In this document: in pieces, positions 43,299-52,876 of the stretch
How the letters are laid out: every line of letters begins with the position of its first letter
How positions within the stretch are numbered: the stretch's first letter is position 1
Assembly: GCF_000315485.1 (NCBI RefSeq)
Contig: NZ_JH992946.1
Span: forward strand, 124,001 to 188,000
Source of the DNA: Bacteroides oleiciplenus YIT 12058
GTDB lineage: Bacteria > Bacteroidota > Bacteroidia > Bacteroidales > Bacteroidaceae
Length of the DNA stretch: 64,000 nucleotides
Direction: 5' to 3'
The notes under the pieces: generated by a model
What the model saw: only the letters and a program-made list of their open reading frames with translations
Databases searched by the model: none
What the model was told of the DNA's origin: nothing
Program-made: the position numbers and the translations under genes

Positions 43299-44816
43299 AT
43301 GAAAAAGATATTTTATTATATAATGGCTTTGGCACTGGGATGTTCTCAGATGTCATGCAGTGACCTGTTAGACCAGAAACCTCAGGGATCATTGACCGAA
43401 GATGACCTGACCGGAGGTACCTATGAGACACAGATCTTTAATATGTATGCTCTGCTCCGTGGTTATCATATCGTGTCGGGAAACACGGCGCTGGCTATTC
43501 ATGGCATGCGCTCGGAAGATGCGGAAAAGGGAAGTACATTGTCTGACGGAGCTGCGACGGGAAAGATGTTCGATGACTTTGAATATGCTGCAAGTAACGG
43601 CATGATAAAAAGTTACTGGAACGCTAACTATACGTTGATTCATAAAGCCAATGATGTATTGGAAGAGATGAAGTCGAACCCGTCATTGACAGGCGGCGAC
43701 CTGATAAATAAAGGGGAAGCCCTATTCATGCGTGCTTTCTGCTATTTCAATCTGGTGCGTGCTTTTGGTGAAGTGCCTCTGATTGATTTTAAGGTAGAGA
43801 CTGTGGCAGATGCCAATATACCCAAGTCTTCTGTTGCCCAGATTTACACCTTGATTGATGAAGACCTGAGCAATGCGGAATCTTGTTTGCCGCGTACCTG
43901 GGAGGCACAATACGTTGGCCGTCTTAGCTGGGGGGCAGCCCGCGCTTTGCATGCCCGTACCTACATGATGCGTAATGACTGGAATAATATGCGTGCTGCG
44001 GCAGAAGATGTGATCGCTTCCGGTTTATATAACCTGAATACACCTTACGAAACCATTTTCCGTGAAAAAGGAGAAAACTGTAGTGAGTCTGTCCTGGAAC
44101 TGCAATGTACTTCTACTACGGCTCTCCCGGGTTCCAATGATATCGGTAGCCAGTATGCCCAAGTGCAGGGATGTCGTGGAGCCGGTGAATGGAATTTAGG
44201 TTGGGGACAACATACTGCTACCCAATTATTGGCCGACGCATTTGAAGAAGGTGATCCCCGAAAAGATGAGACCCTGTTGTATTTCATCAAGACGGGAGAA
44301 GACCCATCGACAATTCCTGCCAACAAACCTTATGGTGAAAAGCCGATTGCCAATGCTGACGTGATAGCTAAGTATTTCAATAAGAAAGTATATACTGATC
44401 CGGCTTTGCGTACACTGTACACAAAGAGTGGATATTGGGTGAACATCCGTCTGATCCGTTACTCTGATGTAGTATTGATGGCTGCGGAAGCAGCTTGCGA
44501 AACGGGCGACAAGACTAATGCGAAGAGATACCTTGAGATGGTGCGTAGTCGTGCCCGCGGCACGAACGGCAATATCCTGCCGGAGGTGACTACCGATGAC
44601 CAGAACGAATTGCGCGAAGCTATCCGTCACGAACGTCGGGTTGAACTGGGCATGGAATTCGACCGTTTCTACGACCTCGTGCGTTGGGGAATTGCCAAAG
44701 AAGTGCTGCATGCTGCCGGAAAGACCGGTTATCAGGACAAGCACGCATTGTTGCCTCTGCCTCAGGACGAGATTGACAAATCAAACGGTGTATTAGTTCA
44801 GAACCCTAATTATTAA
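43299..44816 (+). CDS. SusD/RagB family surface glycan-binding lipoprotein
   Basis: 505 aa from MKKIFYYIMALALGCSQMSCSD (lipobox around Cys20); an ATG at 43269, 2 bases after susC, is an alternative. SusD features: DLLDQKPQGS after the lipid Cys, the helical TPR scaffold (LFMRAFCYFNLVRAFGEVPL) and the C-terminal SusD signature with LREAIRHERRVELGMEFDRF and LVRWG. It forms the lid of the SusC transporter and captures the glycan at the cell surface. Confidence 0.95.
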   Translation: MKKIFYYIMALALGCSQMSCSDLLDQKPQGSLTEDDLTGGTYETQIFNMYALLRGYHIVSGNTALAIHGMRSEDAEKGSTLSDGAATGKMFDDFEYAASNGMIKSYWNANYTLIHKANDVLEEMKSNPSLTGGDLINKGEALFMRAFCYFNLVRAFGEVPLIDFKVETVADANIPKSSVAQIYTLIDEDLSNAESCLPRTWEAQYVGRLSWGAARALHARTYMMRNDWNNMRAAAEDVIASGLYNLNTPYETIFREKGENCSESVLELQCTSTTALPGSNDIGSQYAQVQGCRGAGEWNLGWGQHTATQLLADAFEEGDPRKDETLLYFIKTGEDPSTIPANKPYGEKPIANADVIAKYFNKKVYTDPALRTLYTKSGYWVNIRLIRYSDVVLMAAEAACETGDKTNAKRYLEMVRSRARGTNGNILPEVTTDDQNELREAIRHERRVELGMEFDRFYDLVRWGIAKEVLHAAGKTGYQDKHALLPLPQDEIDKSNGVLVQNPNY

Positions 44817-44833
44817 TCCATATAGTAACGACC

Positions 44834-45667
44834 ATGAAAAGATATATAAACTTATTGCTGGCCTTCGGTTTGTCGGCATTCACACTGCAATCTTGCTTCC
44901 AGGATATGGATCATCCGGCTTTCGACTATCCGGACAGTTCCGCCGGGAAAGAGTATTCACCGATGAAACTATTCCTGCCTTTTGAGAATGATATGCGCGA
45001 TAAAGGCAACTACACCTTTTTGATGAGCGCCGGTGGAGAAATCACCTATACTGACGGAGTCAACGGACAGGCTTATCAGGGAACGAAAGACTCTTACCTG
45101 CTGGCACGTGTCCCTTCTTACCTGAACGATACCATACCCGAACTGGGAAGCTGTACGGTTGCTTTCTGGATGAAAACAACGAGAAACACGTCAGCTTACG
45201 GTATTTTCAGTATCCCCAACACCAAGACTTTCTGGGGTAATTTCGATATCTACCTGGAAAATACGGGCAGCGAAACCCAGGCTTTCTTCAAGATGCACCT
45301 CTACAACTGTACATCAGTGAAGGACAATGACGAGAGATGGGTGGAGGCTAAGGTTGACAATGTCTTTGGTACTGAATGGGTGCATATGGCATTCGTTTAC
45401 GACGGGGATAACTCGATGATGACGGTTTACCGGAACGGTGAAAGTGCTCTTACAAAGGAACTTCCCGGATATGGAAAGCTTAAATTCAAAGATTGGGGTA
45501 CGTTTGCTATCGGAGCATTCCAGTTCAGCACTAAGCCCAGCCTGACGGAAGGTGCGGGTGCACAGAGTTGGGCATCCAATTTCCCGGGACAGTTAGACCA
45601 GTTCCGTTTCTACGACAGAGCTATATCCGCATCTGAGATAAAACAACTTTATTCCGGTAAAGAATAA
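44834..45667 (+). CDS. LamG-like lipoprotein (probable surface glycan-binding protein)
   Basis: 277 aa. A lipoprotein signal MKRYINLLLAFGLSAFTLQSC is followed by one concanavalin-A-like jellyroll (about 45-275). The LamG features are KLFLPFENDMRDKG, SCTVAFWMKTTRN, EWVHMAFVYDGDNSMMTVYR and QLDQFRFYDRAISASEIKQL. No catalytic residues are evident. Its position right after SusD is where surface glycan-binding proteins usually lie, so it probably binds the locus substrate. Confidence 0.87.
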   Translation: MKRYINLLLAFGLSAFTLQSCFQDMDHPAFDYPDSSAGKEYSPMKLFLPFENDMRDKGNYTFLMSAGGEITYTDGVNGQAYQGTKDSYLLARVPSYLNDTIPELGSCTVAFWMKTTRNTSAYGIFSIPNTKTFWGNFDIYLENTGSETQAFFKMHLYNCTSVKDNDERWVEAKVDNVFGTEWVHMAFVYDGDNSMMTVYRNGESALTKELPGYGKLKFKDWGTFAIGAFQFSTKPSLTEGAGAQSWASNFPGQLDQFRFYDRAISASEIKQLYSGKE

Positions 45668-45672
45668 CAAAC

Positions 45673-47331
45673 ATGAAGAACGTAGTGAATATGAGAGTCA
45701 TTTATTTCATGCTATGCCTGTTGTTGGCGGCTTGCAGCAAAGATGATGCCCCGGAAACACCCGGTGCGTTTGAACTGAAAAGCATCTCTATCGGTGACAA
45801 GCAGGATCAGAGCTCTTTCGACAATGTAGCTCCCGATGCCGGTATCGTGCTTACCTTTACGGATGCGGTGGATGAGGCATCGGCCCGTGCCAACATTGCC
45901 CTGAAACAGAACGATCAGGCAGTGGCATGCAACTTCAGTTTATCGGGTGCCGATAAACTCTCTTTGACACCAACAGGTGGCTTTAAGAGCTTTTCCTCAT
46001 ACAAACTGGTAATCAATCCGGGGGTGAAATCCACCTCCGGAGTATTACTCTCCAACGGCAAGGTTTATGAAATTAAAACCGGAATGGACGATTCGGATAA
46101 ATTCGACCGTATTCCCGATGAAGAATTGCTGACCTTGGTGCAGAAGCAAACTTTCAAGTATTTCTGGAATTTCGGGCACGAACATTCGGGAATGGCGCGT
46201 GAACGTACCACTTCCGCCGATGTGGTAACCACCGGAGGCACAGGCTTTGGGGTGATGGCTATGCTGGTGGCAGCCGAAAGAGGCTTTGTTACCCGTCAGG
46301 AAGCTCTCGGCAGAGTGCAGAAGATTGTTACTTTCCTGGATGAAGAGTGCACGAGTTATCACGGTGCCTATTCGCATTGGATTAACGGCTCTACGGGCAA
46401 GACCCAGCCTTTCGGTGATAAAGATGACGGTGCCGACCTGGTGGAAACCTCCCTGCTCTTTCAGGGACTACTGGCAGCCCGTGCTTACTTCAAAGAAGCT
46501 TCGGAAGCCGAGAGCAAGTTGCGTTCCGACATCACCCGCCTATGGGAAGCCATCGAATGGACCTGGTTCCAGAAAAACGGGGAATCAGTGCTCTATTGGC
46601 ATTGGAGTCCTAACTACGGATTTGAGAAGAACCTGCCCATCAGAGGGTGGAATGAGTGTCTGATTACGTATGTACTCGCTGCTTCTTCGCCTACGTACCC
46701 CATCGACAAGACTGTCTATGAGGCAGGATGGGCAAGGAATGGCGGCTTCAGGAATGGCAACACTTATTACGGTTATAAACTCCCGTTAGGTGCCGAGAAG
46801 GGCGGACCGTTGTTTTTGTCCCAATACTCCTTTCTCGGCATTAACCCGAAAGGGCTAAAAGACTCATATGCAGACTACTGGGAACAGAACCGGAACCACA
46901 CCTTGATAAACTACAACTATTGTAAAGAGAATCCCAAAGGCTATGCCGGTTATGGAACTTCCTGCTGGGGATTGACGGCCAGCGATGGCGACAGTGGATA
47001 TTCCGCCCATTCACCCTCCAACGATAAAGGTGTGATTGCTCCTACGGCTGCCCTTTCGGCTTTCCCCTATACACCGGAAGAGTCTTTGTCCGCTTTACAC
47101 TTCTTCTATTATAAGATGGGTGACAAACTCTGGAGGGACTATGGCTTTGTAGATGCTTTTAACCTGACAGCCAACTGGTATGATAATCAATGTATCGCCA
47201 TCGACCAGGGACCGATTATCTGCATGATAGAGAACCACAGGACAGGAATGCTCTGGAATTTGTTCATGGCTATACCGGACATTCAGCAAGGATTGAAGAA
47301 ATTGGGTTTTGAGAGCCCGGCATTAAACTAA
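45673..47331 (+). CDS. GH144-type beta-1,2-glucanase, lipoprotein with N-terminal Ig-like domain
   Basis: 552 aa. Lipoprotein signal (CLLLAACSK). An SbsA/Ig-like domain is at about 30-140 (DNVAPDAGIVLTFTDAVDEA and SSYKLVINPGVKSTSG). An (alpha/alpha)6 catalytic domain is at about 150-550 with TLVQKQTFKYFWNFGHEHSG, GFGVMAMLVAAERGFVTR, WHWSPNYGF, NECLITYVLAASSPTYP, YGTSCWGLTASDGDSGYSAH and DQGPIICMIENHRTG. This is the glucoamylase-like fold of GH144, whose studied members cleave beta-1,2-glucan. The lipid anchor suggests a surface endo-enzyme (inference). The following gene encodes a paralogue without the Ig domain. Confidence 0.88.
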   Translation: MKNVVNMRVIYFMLCLLLAACSKDDAPETPGAFELKSISIGDKQDQSSFDNVAPDAGIVLTFTDAVDEASARANIALKQNDQAVACNFSLSGADKLSLTPTGGFKSFSSYKLVINPGVKSTSGVLLSNGKVYEIKTGMDDSDKFDRIPDEELLTLVQKQTFKYFWNFGHEHSGMARERTTSADVVTTGGTGFGVMAMLVAAERGFVTRQEALGRVQKIVTFLDEECTSYHGAYSHWINGSTGKTQPFGDKDDGADLVETSLLFQGLLAARAYFKEASEAESKLRSDITRLWEAIEWTWFQKNGESVLYWHWSPNYGFEKNLPIRGWNECLITYVLAASSPTYPIDKTVYEAGWARNGGFRNGNTYYGYKLPLGAEKGGPLFLSQYSFLGINPKGLKDSYADYWEQNRNHTLINYNYCKENPKGYAGYGTSCWGLTASDGDSGYSAHSPSNDKGVIAPTAALSAFPYTPEESLSALHFFYYKMGDKLWRDYGFVDAFNLTANWYDNQCIAIDQGPIICMIENHRTGMLWNLFMAIPDIQQGLKKLGFESPALN

Positions 47332-47344
47332 TAGATTGATTATT

Positions 47345-48652
47345 ATGAGAATATTGATATATTTAATACTTTTGCTCTATCCATTCAGCCTGCTTCCGGC
47401 AGCTTCGGGGGGCAAGAAAGAGAAGTCATTGTCCGATGAAGAACTGATGACTCTGGTGCAGAAGCAAACTTTTCGTTACTTCTGGGATTACGGGCATCCG
47501 GTTTCGGGGCTGGCGCGCGAACGTAGTAATGGTAGCGATGATATTGTGACTATCGGCGGTTCGGGTTTCGGAGTGATGGCTATCATCGTCGGTGCGGAGC
47601 GTGGTTTCGTTACCCGCGAGCAGGCAGCGGAGCGTATGCTGAAGATTGTTAGCTTCCTGAACGACAAGAGCACGAACAGTTATCATGGCATCTGGGCGCA
47701 CTGGATAGACGGGCAGACAGGAAAGACCGTCCCTTTCAGCCGGAAAGATGATGGAGCCGACCTGGTGGAATCTGCCTTTATGTTCGAAGGCTTGCTGGCT
47801 GCACACCAGTACTTTGACAAAGATACCCCGGTGGAAAGAAACATCCGGGGGCTTATCAACGGATTGTGGCGTCAGGCGGAATGGAACTGGTTCACCAATG
47901 GCGAAGACGTGCTTTACTGGCACTGGTCGCCTAATAACGGTTGGGCAATGAACCATCAGATTAAGGGGCATAATGAGTGTCACATCACTTATATCCTTGC
48001 CGCTGCTTCGCCCACCTATCCCATTGCGGAATCGGTGTATCATAAAGGATGGGCCAACTCCATCGTTTTCAGGAACGGTAAACAGTTCTATGATATAACA
48101 TTGCCTTTGGGAACTGATTTTGGCGGCCCGCTGTTCTTTACCCATTATTCCTATATGGGGCTCGACCCGCGCGGATTGAAAGACCGTTATGCAGATTACG
48201 AGGAGCAGATGAAGGCTCATACTTTGATAAACCGTGCCTATTGCATCGACAACCCGAAGGGATACAAAGGATATGGTGCACAATGCTGGGGACTGACAGC
48301 CAGTGACGGGGATAAAGGTTATTCGGCCCATTGCCCCGGCAACGACCGTGGAGTGATTACTCCCACAGCTGCCTTGTCTTCCATCCCTTACGCGCCGGAA
48401 TATTCGCTTCAGGCCATGCGCTACTTCTATGAAGAGTTGGGCGGTAAACTTTGGGGGGAATATGGTTTTAAGGATGCTTTCAACTTGACGGAGAACTGGT
48501 TTGCACCTTCGTATCTGGCCATCGACCAGGGACCTATTGTGGTGATGATTGAAAACTACCGCACGGGTCTCATCTGGAAGCTCTTTATGAGCCATCCGGA
48601 TGTACAGAGCGGACTGAAGAAATTAGGGTTTACGTCCCCTTACTTAAAATAA
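47345..48652 (+). CDS. GH144-type beta-1,2-glucanase, periplasmic form
   Basis: 435 aa from MRILIYLILLLYPFSLLPAA, a Sec signal without a lipobox Cys. Shares all catalytic-domain blocks with the preceding gene: LVQKQTFRYFWDYGHPVSGL, WHWSPNNGWAMNHQIKG, NECHITYILAAASPTYP, GAQCWGLTASDGDKGYSAH and DQGPIVVMIENYRTG. It lacks the Ig-like domain. The pair probably works in two places, one at the surface and one in the periplasm, the latter perhaps an exo-acting (sophorose-releasing) enzyme as known for some GH144 members. A TTG nine bases upstream is not needed as start. Confidence 0.88.
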   Translation: MRILIYLILLLYPFSLLPAASGGKKEKSLSDEELMTLVQKQTFRYFWDYGHPVSGLARERSNGSDDIVTIGGSGFGVMAIIVGAERGFVTREQAAERMLKIVSFLNDKSTNSYHGIWAHWIDGQTGKTVPFSRKDDGADLVESAFMFEGLLAAHQYFDKDTPVERNIRGLINGLWRQAEWNWFTNGEDVLYWHWSPNNGWAMNHQIKGHNECHITYILAAASPTYPIAESVYHKGWANSIVFRNGKQFYDITLPLGTDFGGPLFFTHYSYMGLDPRGLKDRYADYEEQMKAHTLINRAYCIDNPKGYKGYGAQCWGLTASDGDKGYSAHCPGNDRGVITPTAALSSIPYAPEYSLQAMRYFYEELGGKLWGEYGFKDAFNLTENWFAPSYLAIDQGPIVVMIENYRTGLIWKLFMSHPDVQSGLKKLGFTSPYLK

Positions 48653-48664
48653 ATACAAGATACC

Positions 48665-49519
48665 ATGAAAAAGATGTTTTTTAATAGTGTATTAGTTGCT
48701 TTCGTCCTGCTTGTCGCTTCGTGCGGCAGGCAGCCGGAAGCTAAGATTGATGTCATGTCGTACAATATTCGTCTGGACCACGTGGCAGATAGTCTGAACA
48801 ACTGGAAGTACCGCAAGGATAATGCGGCAAAGATGATTGCCTACTATGCTCCCGATGTGGTGGGCATGCAGGAAGTCGTGAAGAACCAGTTGGACGATTT
48901 AAAGAACCGTCTTCCCCAATATACCGCTCTGGGCGTGGGGCGTGCGGATGGAAAGGAGGCAGGGGAATATTGTTCCCTTTTCTATAAGACGGACCGTTTT
49001 GAACTGATAAAGAGCGGAAATTTCGGTTTGAGCGAAACTCCCGATACGATTGGAGTGAAGGGATGGGATGCCGCTTGCGAGCGCATCGTGACCTGGGCTA
49101 TCCTGAAAGATAAGGCCAGTGGCAAGAAACTGGCAGCTTTCAACACTCACTTCGACCACGTAGGGAAAGTGGCGCGTCGTGAGAGCGCCAAGTTACTGCT
49201 TGCGAAGATGCACGAACTTGCAGAGGGCTTGCCCATAATCCTGACGGGCGACTTCAACGGAACGGTAGACTCGGAACCAATTACTATCCTCTCTGGTGGT
49301 GGAATGAAGAACGCCTATTCCGTTGCCTCTACAGTCTACGGTCCGGCATGGAGCTTCCACAACTTTGGCCGCATCCCGGTTGAGAATCGCCAGTTGATTG
49401 ATTTTATATTTGTCAACGGACAGGTGACTGCTGATAAGTTCCGGGTGATAGACGATAAACCGGATGACGGATATTTGTCAGACCATACCCCCATTATTGC
49501 CGGTCTGACGCTTCATTAA
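48665..49519 (+). CDS. EEP (endonuclease/exonuclease/phosphatase) family lipoprotein
   Basis: 284 aa. Lipoprotein signal (VLVAFVLLVASCG). Complete EEP motifs: VMSYNIRLDH, DVVGMQEV (metal Glu), AFNTHFDHVG (His), ILTGDFNGTVDSEP (Asp/Asn), RQLIDFIFVNG and YLSDHTPIIAG (His). The family includes nucleases, sphingomyelinases and other phosphodiesterases. Being exported and placed inside a glucan PUL, it is unlikely to be a DNA nuclease. Removal of a phosphate-diester substituent of the glucan is a fitting role but unproven. Confidence 0.88.
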   Translation: MKKMFFNSVLVAFVLLVASCGRQPEAKIDVMSYNIRLDHVADSLNNWKYRKDNAAKMIAYYAPDVVGMQEVVKNQLDDLKNRLPQYTALGVGRADGKEAGEYCSLFYKTDRFELIKSGNFGLSETPDTIGVKGWDAACERIVTWAILKDKASGKKLAAFNTHFDHVGKVARRESAKLLLAKMHELAEGLPIILTGDFNGTVDSEPITILSGGGMKNAYSVASTVYGPAWSFHNFGRIPVENRQLIDFIFVNGQVTADKFRVIDDKPDDGYLSDHTPIIAGLTLH

Positions 49520-49542
49520 TCATTTATTTGATATAGAAACCT

Positions 49543-51111
49543 ATGAAAGACAAACTCTCTTTAGGGCTTGTCCTGCTCCCTTTTGTTCCTTCGGCAACGC
49601 TGCAGGGACAGGGGCAAGACATCCAAAATGAACGCCCTAACATTATCTTTATCATGAGTGATGACCATGCCCGTCAGGCAATGAGTATCTACGGGCATCC
49701 CATCGGTAAGGTCGCTCCGACTCCGAATATCGACCGTATCGGACACGAAGGAGCGGTTTTCCAGAATAACTACTGCTGCAACTCCATTTCCGGTCCGAGC
49801 CGTGCCGCCATCCTTACGGGTAAGCATAGTCACAAGAACGGTTTCATGAAGAACTGGGCAAAAGGTTTCGACGGCGCTCAACAAACGCTGCCGAAGATAT
49901 TGCAGGCAAATGGCTACGAAACCGCCATCATCGGCAAATGGCACCTTATTTCCCGCCCGACCGGGTTCGACCATTGGATGATTCTCAACGACCAGGGAGA
50001 ATATTGCAATCCGCATTTCATTACGGAGAAAGATACCACCCGTCACCTGGGATATGTGACGGACCTGATTACCCGTTACACGGAAGAGTGGCTCGACGGA
50101 CGGAAAGATAAGAACAAGCCTTTCTTCCTGATGATGCACCATAAAGCAGTGCACCGCAACTGGGTGCCTGCCGAGAGACATTATCATCTGTATGAGCACA
50201 CCACCTTCCCGCTTCCCGATAACTATTTCGATGCTTACGAGGGGCGCTATGCCGCACAGATGCAGAAGATGAATATATATTGTGACATGTACGAGGGCCA
50301 CGACCTGAAAATGGTTGCCGGTATGGACAGCGACAGCCTGCTGTTCGACCCTTGGCCGCATGCTTTCTTGGGGACTATGGAGCCGGATGAGCGCCGCCGT
50401 TTCCTCGATGCATATCGTGACCGTAATAATGAGTTCTACTCTAAGCAACGTTCTTTCAAAGAAGTAGCGGAGTGGAAATACCAGCGTTACCTGCAAGATT
50501 ATATGGGCGTTGTGGCAAGCGTGGACGAAAGTGTGGGAGAGATTCTGGACTACCTGAAACGTACCGGACTGGACAAGAACACAATAGTTGTCTACACCAC
50601 CGACCAGGGCTTCTATCTGGGTGAGCATGGATGGTTCGACAAACGTTTTATGTACGAAGAGTCCTTCGGCATGCCGATGGTGATGCGCTGGCCGGGGCAT
50701 ATCAAACCGGAAACCCAGGTGACCGGACTGACGCAGAACATTGATTTTGCACCTACCTTCCTGGATATGTGCGGCATTGAAGTTCCCCGGGATATGCAGG
50801 GCGTGTCTTTCCGTCCGTTGGTGGAGAAGGGAAAAACGCCGCGTGACTGGCGTAAATCGCTCTATTATCATTATTATGAGTTTCCCGGCTTCCATAGTGT
50901 CCGTGCACACTATGGCGTGAAGATGGAGCGCTATAAACTGATGCACTTCTACGTGGATGACAAGTGGGAACTGTATGACTTAAAGACCGACCCGACCGAA
51001 ATGCATAACCTGTATGGGAAAAAAGGCATGGAAAAGGTTACCGCCGAACTTATGGCTGAACTTGAACGTTTACAGAAGCAATATGATGTTCCCGGCGAAC
51101 TGTGCAAATGA
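49543..51111 (+). CDS. Sulfatase-family enzyme (S1-type, serine at FGly position)
   Basis: 522 aa with an N-terminal signal. Alkaline-phosphatase superfamily motifs: NIIFIMSDDHARQAM (metal Asp40/41), the sulfatase signature SGPSRAAILTGKH with Ser83 where formylglycine forms, IIGKWHL, and VYTTDQGFYLGEHGWFDKRF for the other metal and sulfate residues. The C-terminal subdomain ends in WELYDLKTDPTEMHNLYG. Ser-type sulfatases need an anaerobic maturase (anSME), not in this window. A sulfatase is unusual beside GH3/GH144 genes. It may act on a sulfated or, as a relative of phosphoglycerol transferases, on a phosphoryl-decorated glucan (inference). Confidence 0.9.
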   Translation: MKDKLSLGLVLLPFVPSATLQGQGQDIQNERPNIIFIMSDDHARQAMSIYGHPIGKVAPTPNIDRIGHEGAVFQNNYCCNSISGPSRAAILTGKHSHKNGFMKNWAKGFDGAQQTLPKILQANGYETAIIGKWHLISRPTGFDHWMILNDQGEYCNPHFITEKDTTRHLGYVTDLITRYTEEWLDGRKDKNKPFFLMMHHKAVHRNWVPAERHYHLYEHTTFPLPDNYFDAYEGRYAAQMQKMNIYCDMYEGHDLKMVAGMDSDSLLFDPWPHAFLGTMEPDERRRFLDAYRDRNNEFYSKQRSFKEVAEWKYQRYLQDYMGVVASVDESVGEILDYLKRTGLDKNTIVVYTTDQGFYLGEHGWFDKRFMYEESFGMPMVMRWPGHIKPETQVTGLTQNIDFAPTFLDMCGIEVPRDMQGVSFRPLVEKGKTPRDWRKSLYYHYYEFPGFHSVRAHYGVKMERYKLMHFYVDDKWELYDLKTDPTEMHNLYGKKGMEKVTAELMAELERLQKQYDVPGELCK

Positions 51112-51134
51112 ACGAACCCGATAAAAAAACAGAG

Positions 51135-52868
51135 ATGAAGAATATGAAATACCTATTACTGACCGTAGCCTGCCTGATTGCATGGACTACCCTTCCGGCG
51201 CAGGATATGCGTCAGGATACCTACTGTAATCCTCTGAACATCGATTACACGTATATGATTTATAATTCCGACCGGGATATTTCCTACCGTTCGGGCGCCG
51301 ACCCCGCAGTGGTGGAGTTCCGGGGAGAATATTATATGTTCGTCACCCGTTCGCATGGCTACTGGCGTTCGAGCGATTTGCTGAATTGGGAGTTTGTGCG
51401 CCCCGGAAAGAACTGGTATCCGCAAGGGTGTAATGCTCCGGCGGCACACAACTATAAGGATTCCGTGCTCTATGTAGCCGGTGATCCTTCCGGTTCTATG
51501 AGTATCCTGTATACCGATAATCCGGCTTCGGGCGATTGGGAAGCAACGCCAGCCATCCTGCACAACCTGCAGGACCCTGATTTGTTCATCGACGACGATG
51601 GCAAAGCTTACATGTTCTGGGGTTCATCCAACGTCTATCCCATCCGTGGTATGGAGCTGGATAAGAACCACCGCTTCACGAAGAAGGGCGAGACGAAAGA
51701 GCTCTTTAACCTGGATATGCCCAAGCATGGCTGGGAACGTTTCGGCGAGAATCATACGGACACTGTGCTGGGCGGATATATCGAAGGTCCCTGGCTGACG
51801 AAACACAACGGGAAATACTATATGCAATACGGTGCACCGGGCACAGAGTTTAATGTCTACGCTGACGGTGTCTATGTGGCAGACCACCCGATGGGACCTT
51901 ATACCTATCAGAAGCACAATCCCGTTTCCTATAAACCGGGCGGATATATGAATGGTGCCGGACATGGAAGCACTGTACTTGGACCCGGCGGGCAGTACTG
52001 GCATTTTGCTTCGATGTCCCTCTCCATTAATGTGAACTGGGAACGACGCCTTTGTATGTTCCCTGCCGGGTTCGATAAAGACGGCATTATGTATTGCGAC
52101 ACCCGTTTCGGAGATTACCCCCGCTATGCACCTGCCGTTCCGGGTAAAGCCGGTGAGTTCAGGGGCTGGATGCTGCTTTCCTATGGCAAACCGGTCACAG
52201 CTTCTACTACAAAAGGGGAGTTCCAACCATCTGCACTGACGGATGAACTCACTAAGACCTTCTGGTTGGCCGAAGCCAACGATGAGCGCCAATGGGTAAT
52301 GATCGATTTGGAGAAGCCTGCCGATGTATGTGCCATTCAGATTAACTATCATGACTATCAGAGTGACATGTACGGCCGTTACGAAGACCTCCGCCACCGT
52401 TACATCATTGAAGGCTCGCTGGACGGACAGGACTGGAAAGTGCTGGTGGACCGCAAAGAGAGCTACAAGGATACTCCGAACGATTATGTAGAACTGTCCC
52501 TGCCCGAACCGGCACGATATATCCGCTACAAGAACATAGACGTACCTACTCCGAACCTGGCTATTTCCGAGCTTCGCGTATTCGGACTGGGTACAGGCAA
52601 GGCACCACAACAACCGAAAAAGCTGTTTCTTGACCGCTATGCCGACCGTCGTGACATCGCCATCGGTTGGGAGCCTGTAAAAGGTGCGCAGGGCTACAAC
52701 GTGTTGTGGGGCATCGCTCCCGATAAACTTTACAGTTCCTGGATGGTGTATGGTAAGAATGACCTGCTGATGAAATCTCTCACTACCGACCAGGATTATT
52801 ATTTCTGTGTGGAGGCATTCAATGAAAATGGTGTATCTTTACGCTCAGAAGTAAAACATGTAAAATAG
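51135..52868 (+). CDS. GH43-type five-bladed propeller with F5/8 type C and FN3-like domains
   Basis: 577 aa from MKNMKYLLLTVACLIAWTTLPAQ; an ATG at 51108 overlaps the sulfatase stop and is an alternative. The GH43-like propeller (about 35-335) has SGADPAVVEFRGEYYMF (base Asp), LQDPDLFIDDDGKAYMFWGS (middle Asp), GGYIEGPWLTKHNGKYYMQY (acid Glu) and GHGSTV. An F5/8 type C (discoidin) domain is at about 360-490 and a fibronectin-III-like domain closes the protein. The set predicts an active exo-glycosidase removing a side sugar. The sugar is not known; it would be an additional branch residue on the glucan. Confidence 0.87.
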   Translation: MKNMKYLLLTVACLIAWTTLPAQDMRQDTYCNPLNIDYTYMIYNSDRDISYRSGADPAVVEFRGEYYMFVTRSHGYWRSSDLLNWEFVRPGKNWYPQGCNAPAAHNYKDSVLYVAGDPSGSMSILYTDNPASGDWEATPAILHNLQDPDLFIDDDGKAYMFWGSSNVYPIRGMELDKNHRFTKKGETKELFNLDMPKHGWERFGENHTDTVLGGYIEGPWLTKHNGKYYMQYGAPGTEFNVYADGVYVADHPMGPYTYQKHNPVSYKPGGYMNGAGHGSTVLGPGGQYWHFASMSLSINVNWERRLCMFPAGFDKDGIMYCDTRFGDYPRYAPAVPGKAGEFRGWMLLSYGKPVTASTTKGEFQPSALTDELTKTFWLAEANDERQWVMIDLEKPADVCAIQINYHDYQSDMYGRYEDLRHRYIIEGSLDGQDWKVLVDRKESYKDTPNDYVELSLPEPARYIRYKNIDVPTPNLAISELRVFGLGTGKAPQQPKKLFLDRYADRRDIAIGWEPVKGAQGYNVLWGIAPDKLYSSWMVYGKNDLLMKSLTTDQDYYFCVEAFNENGVSLRSEVKHVK

Positions 52869-52876
52869 TGATTCAG

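Noticed and set aside
49543..51111. Plain alkaline phosphatase or phosphoglycerol transferase
   Set aside because: The S-x-P-S-R-x-x-I-L-T-G signature is that of sulfatases; a non-sulfate substrate is kept only as a hypothesis.
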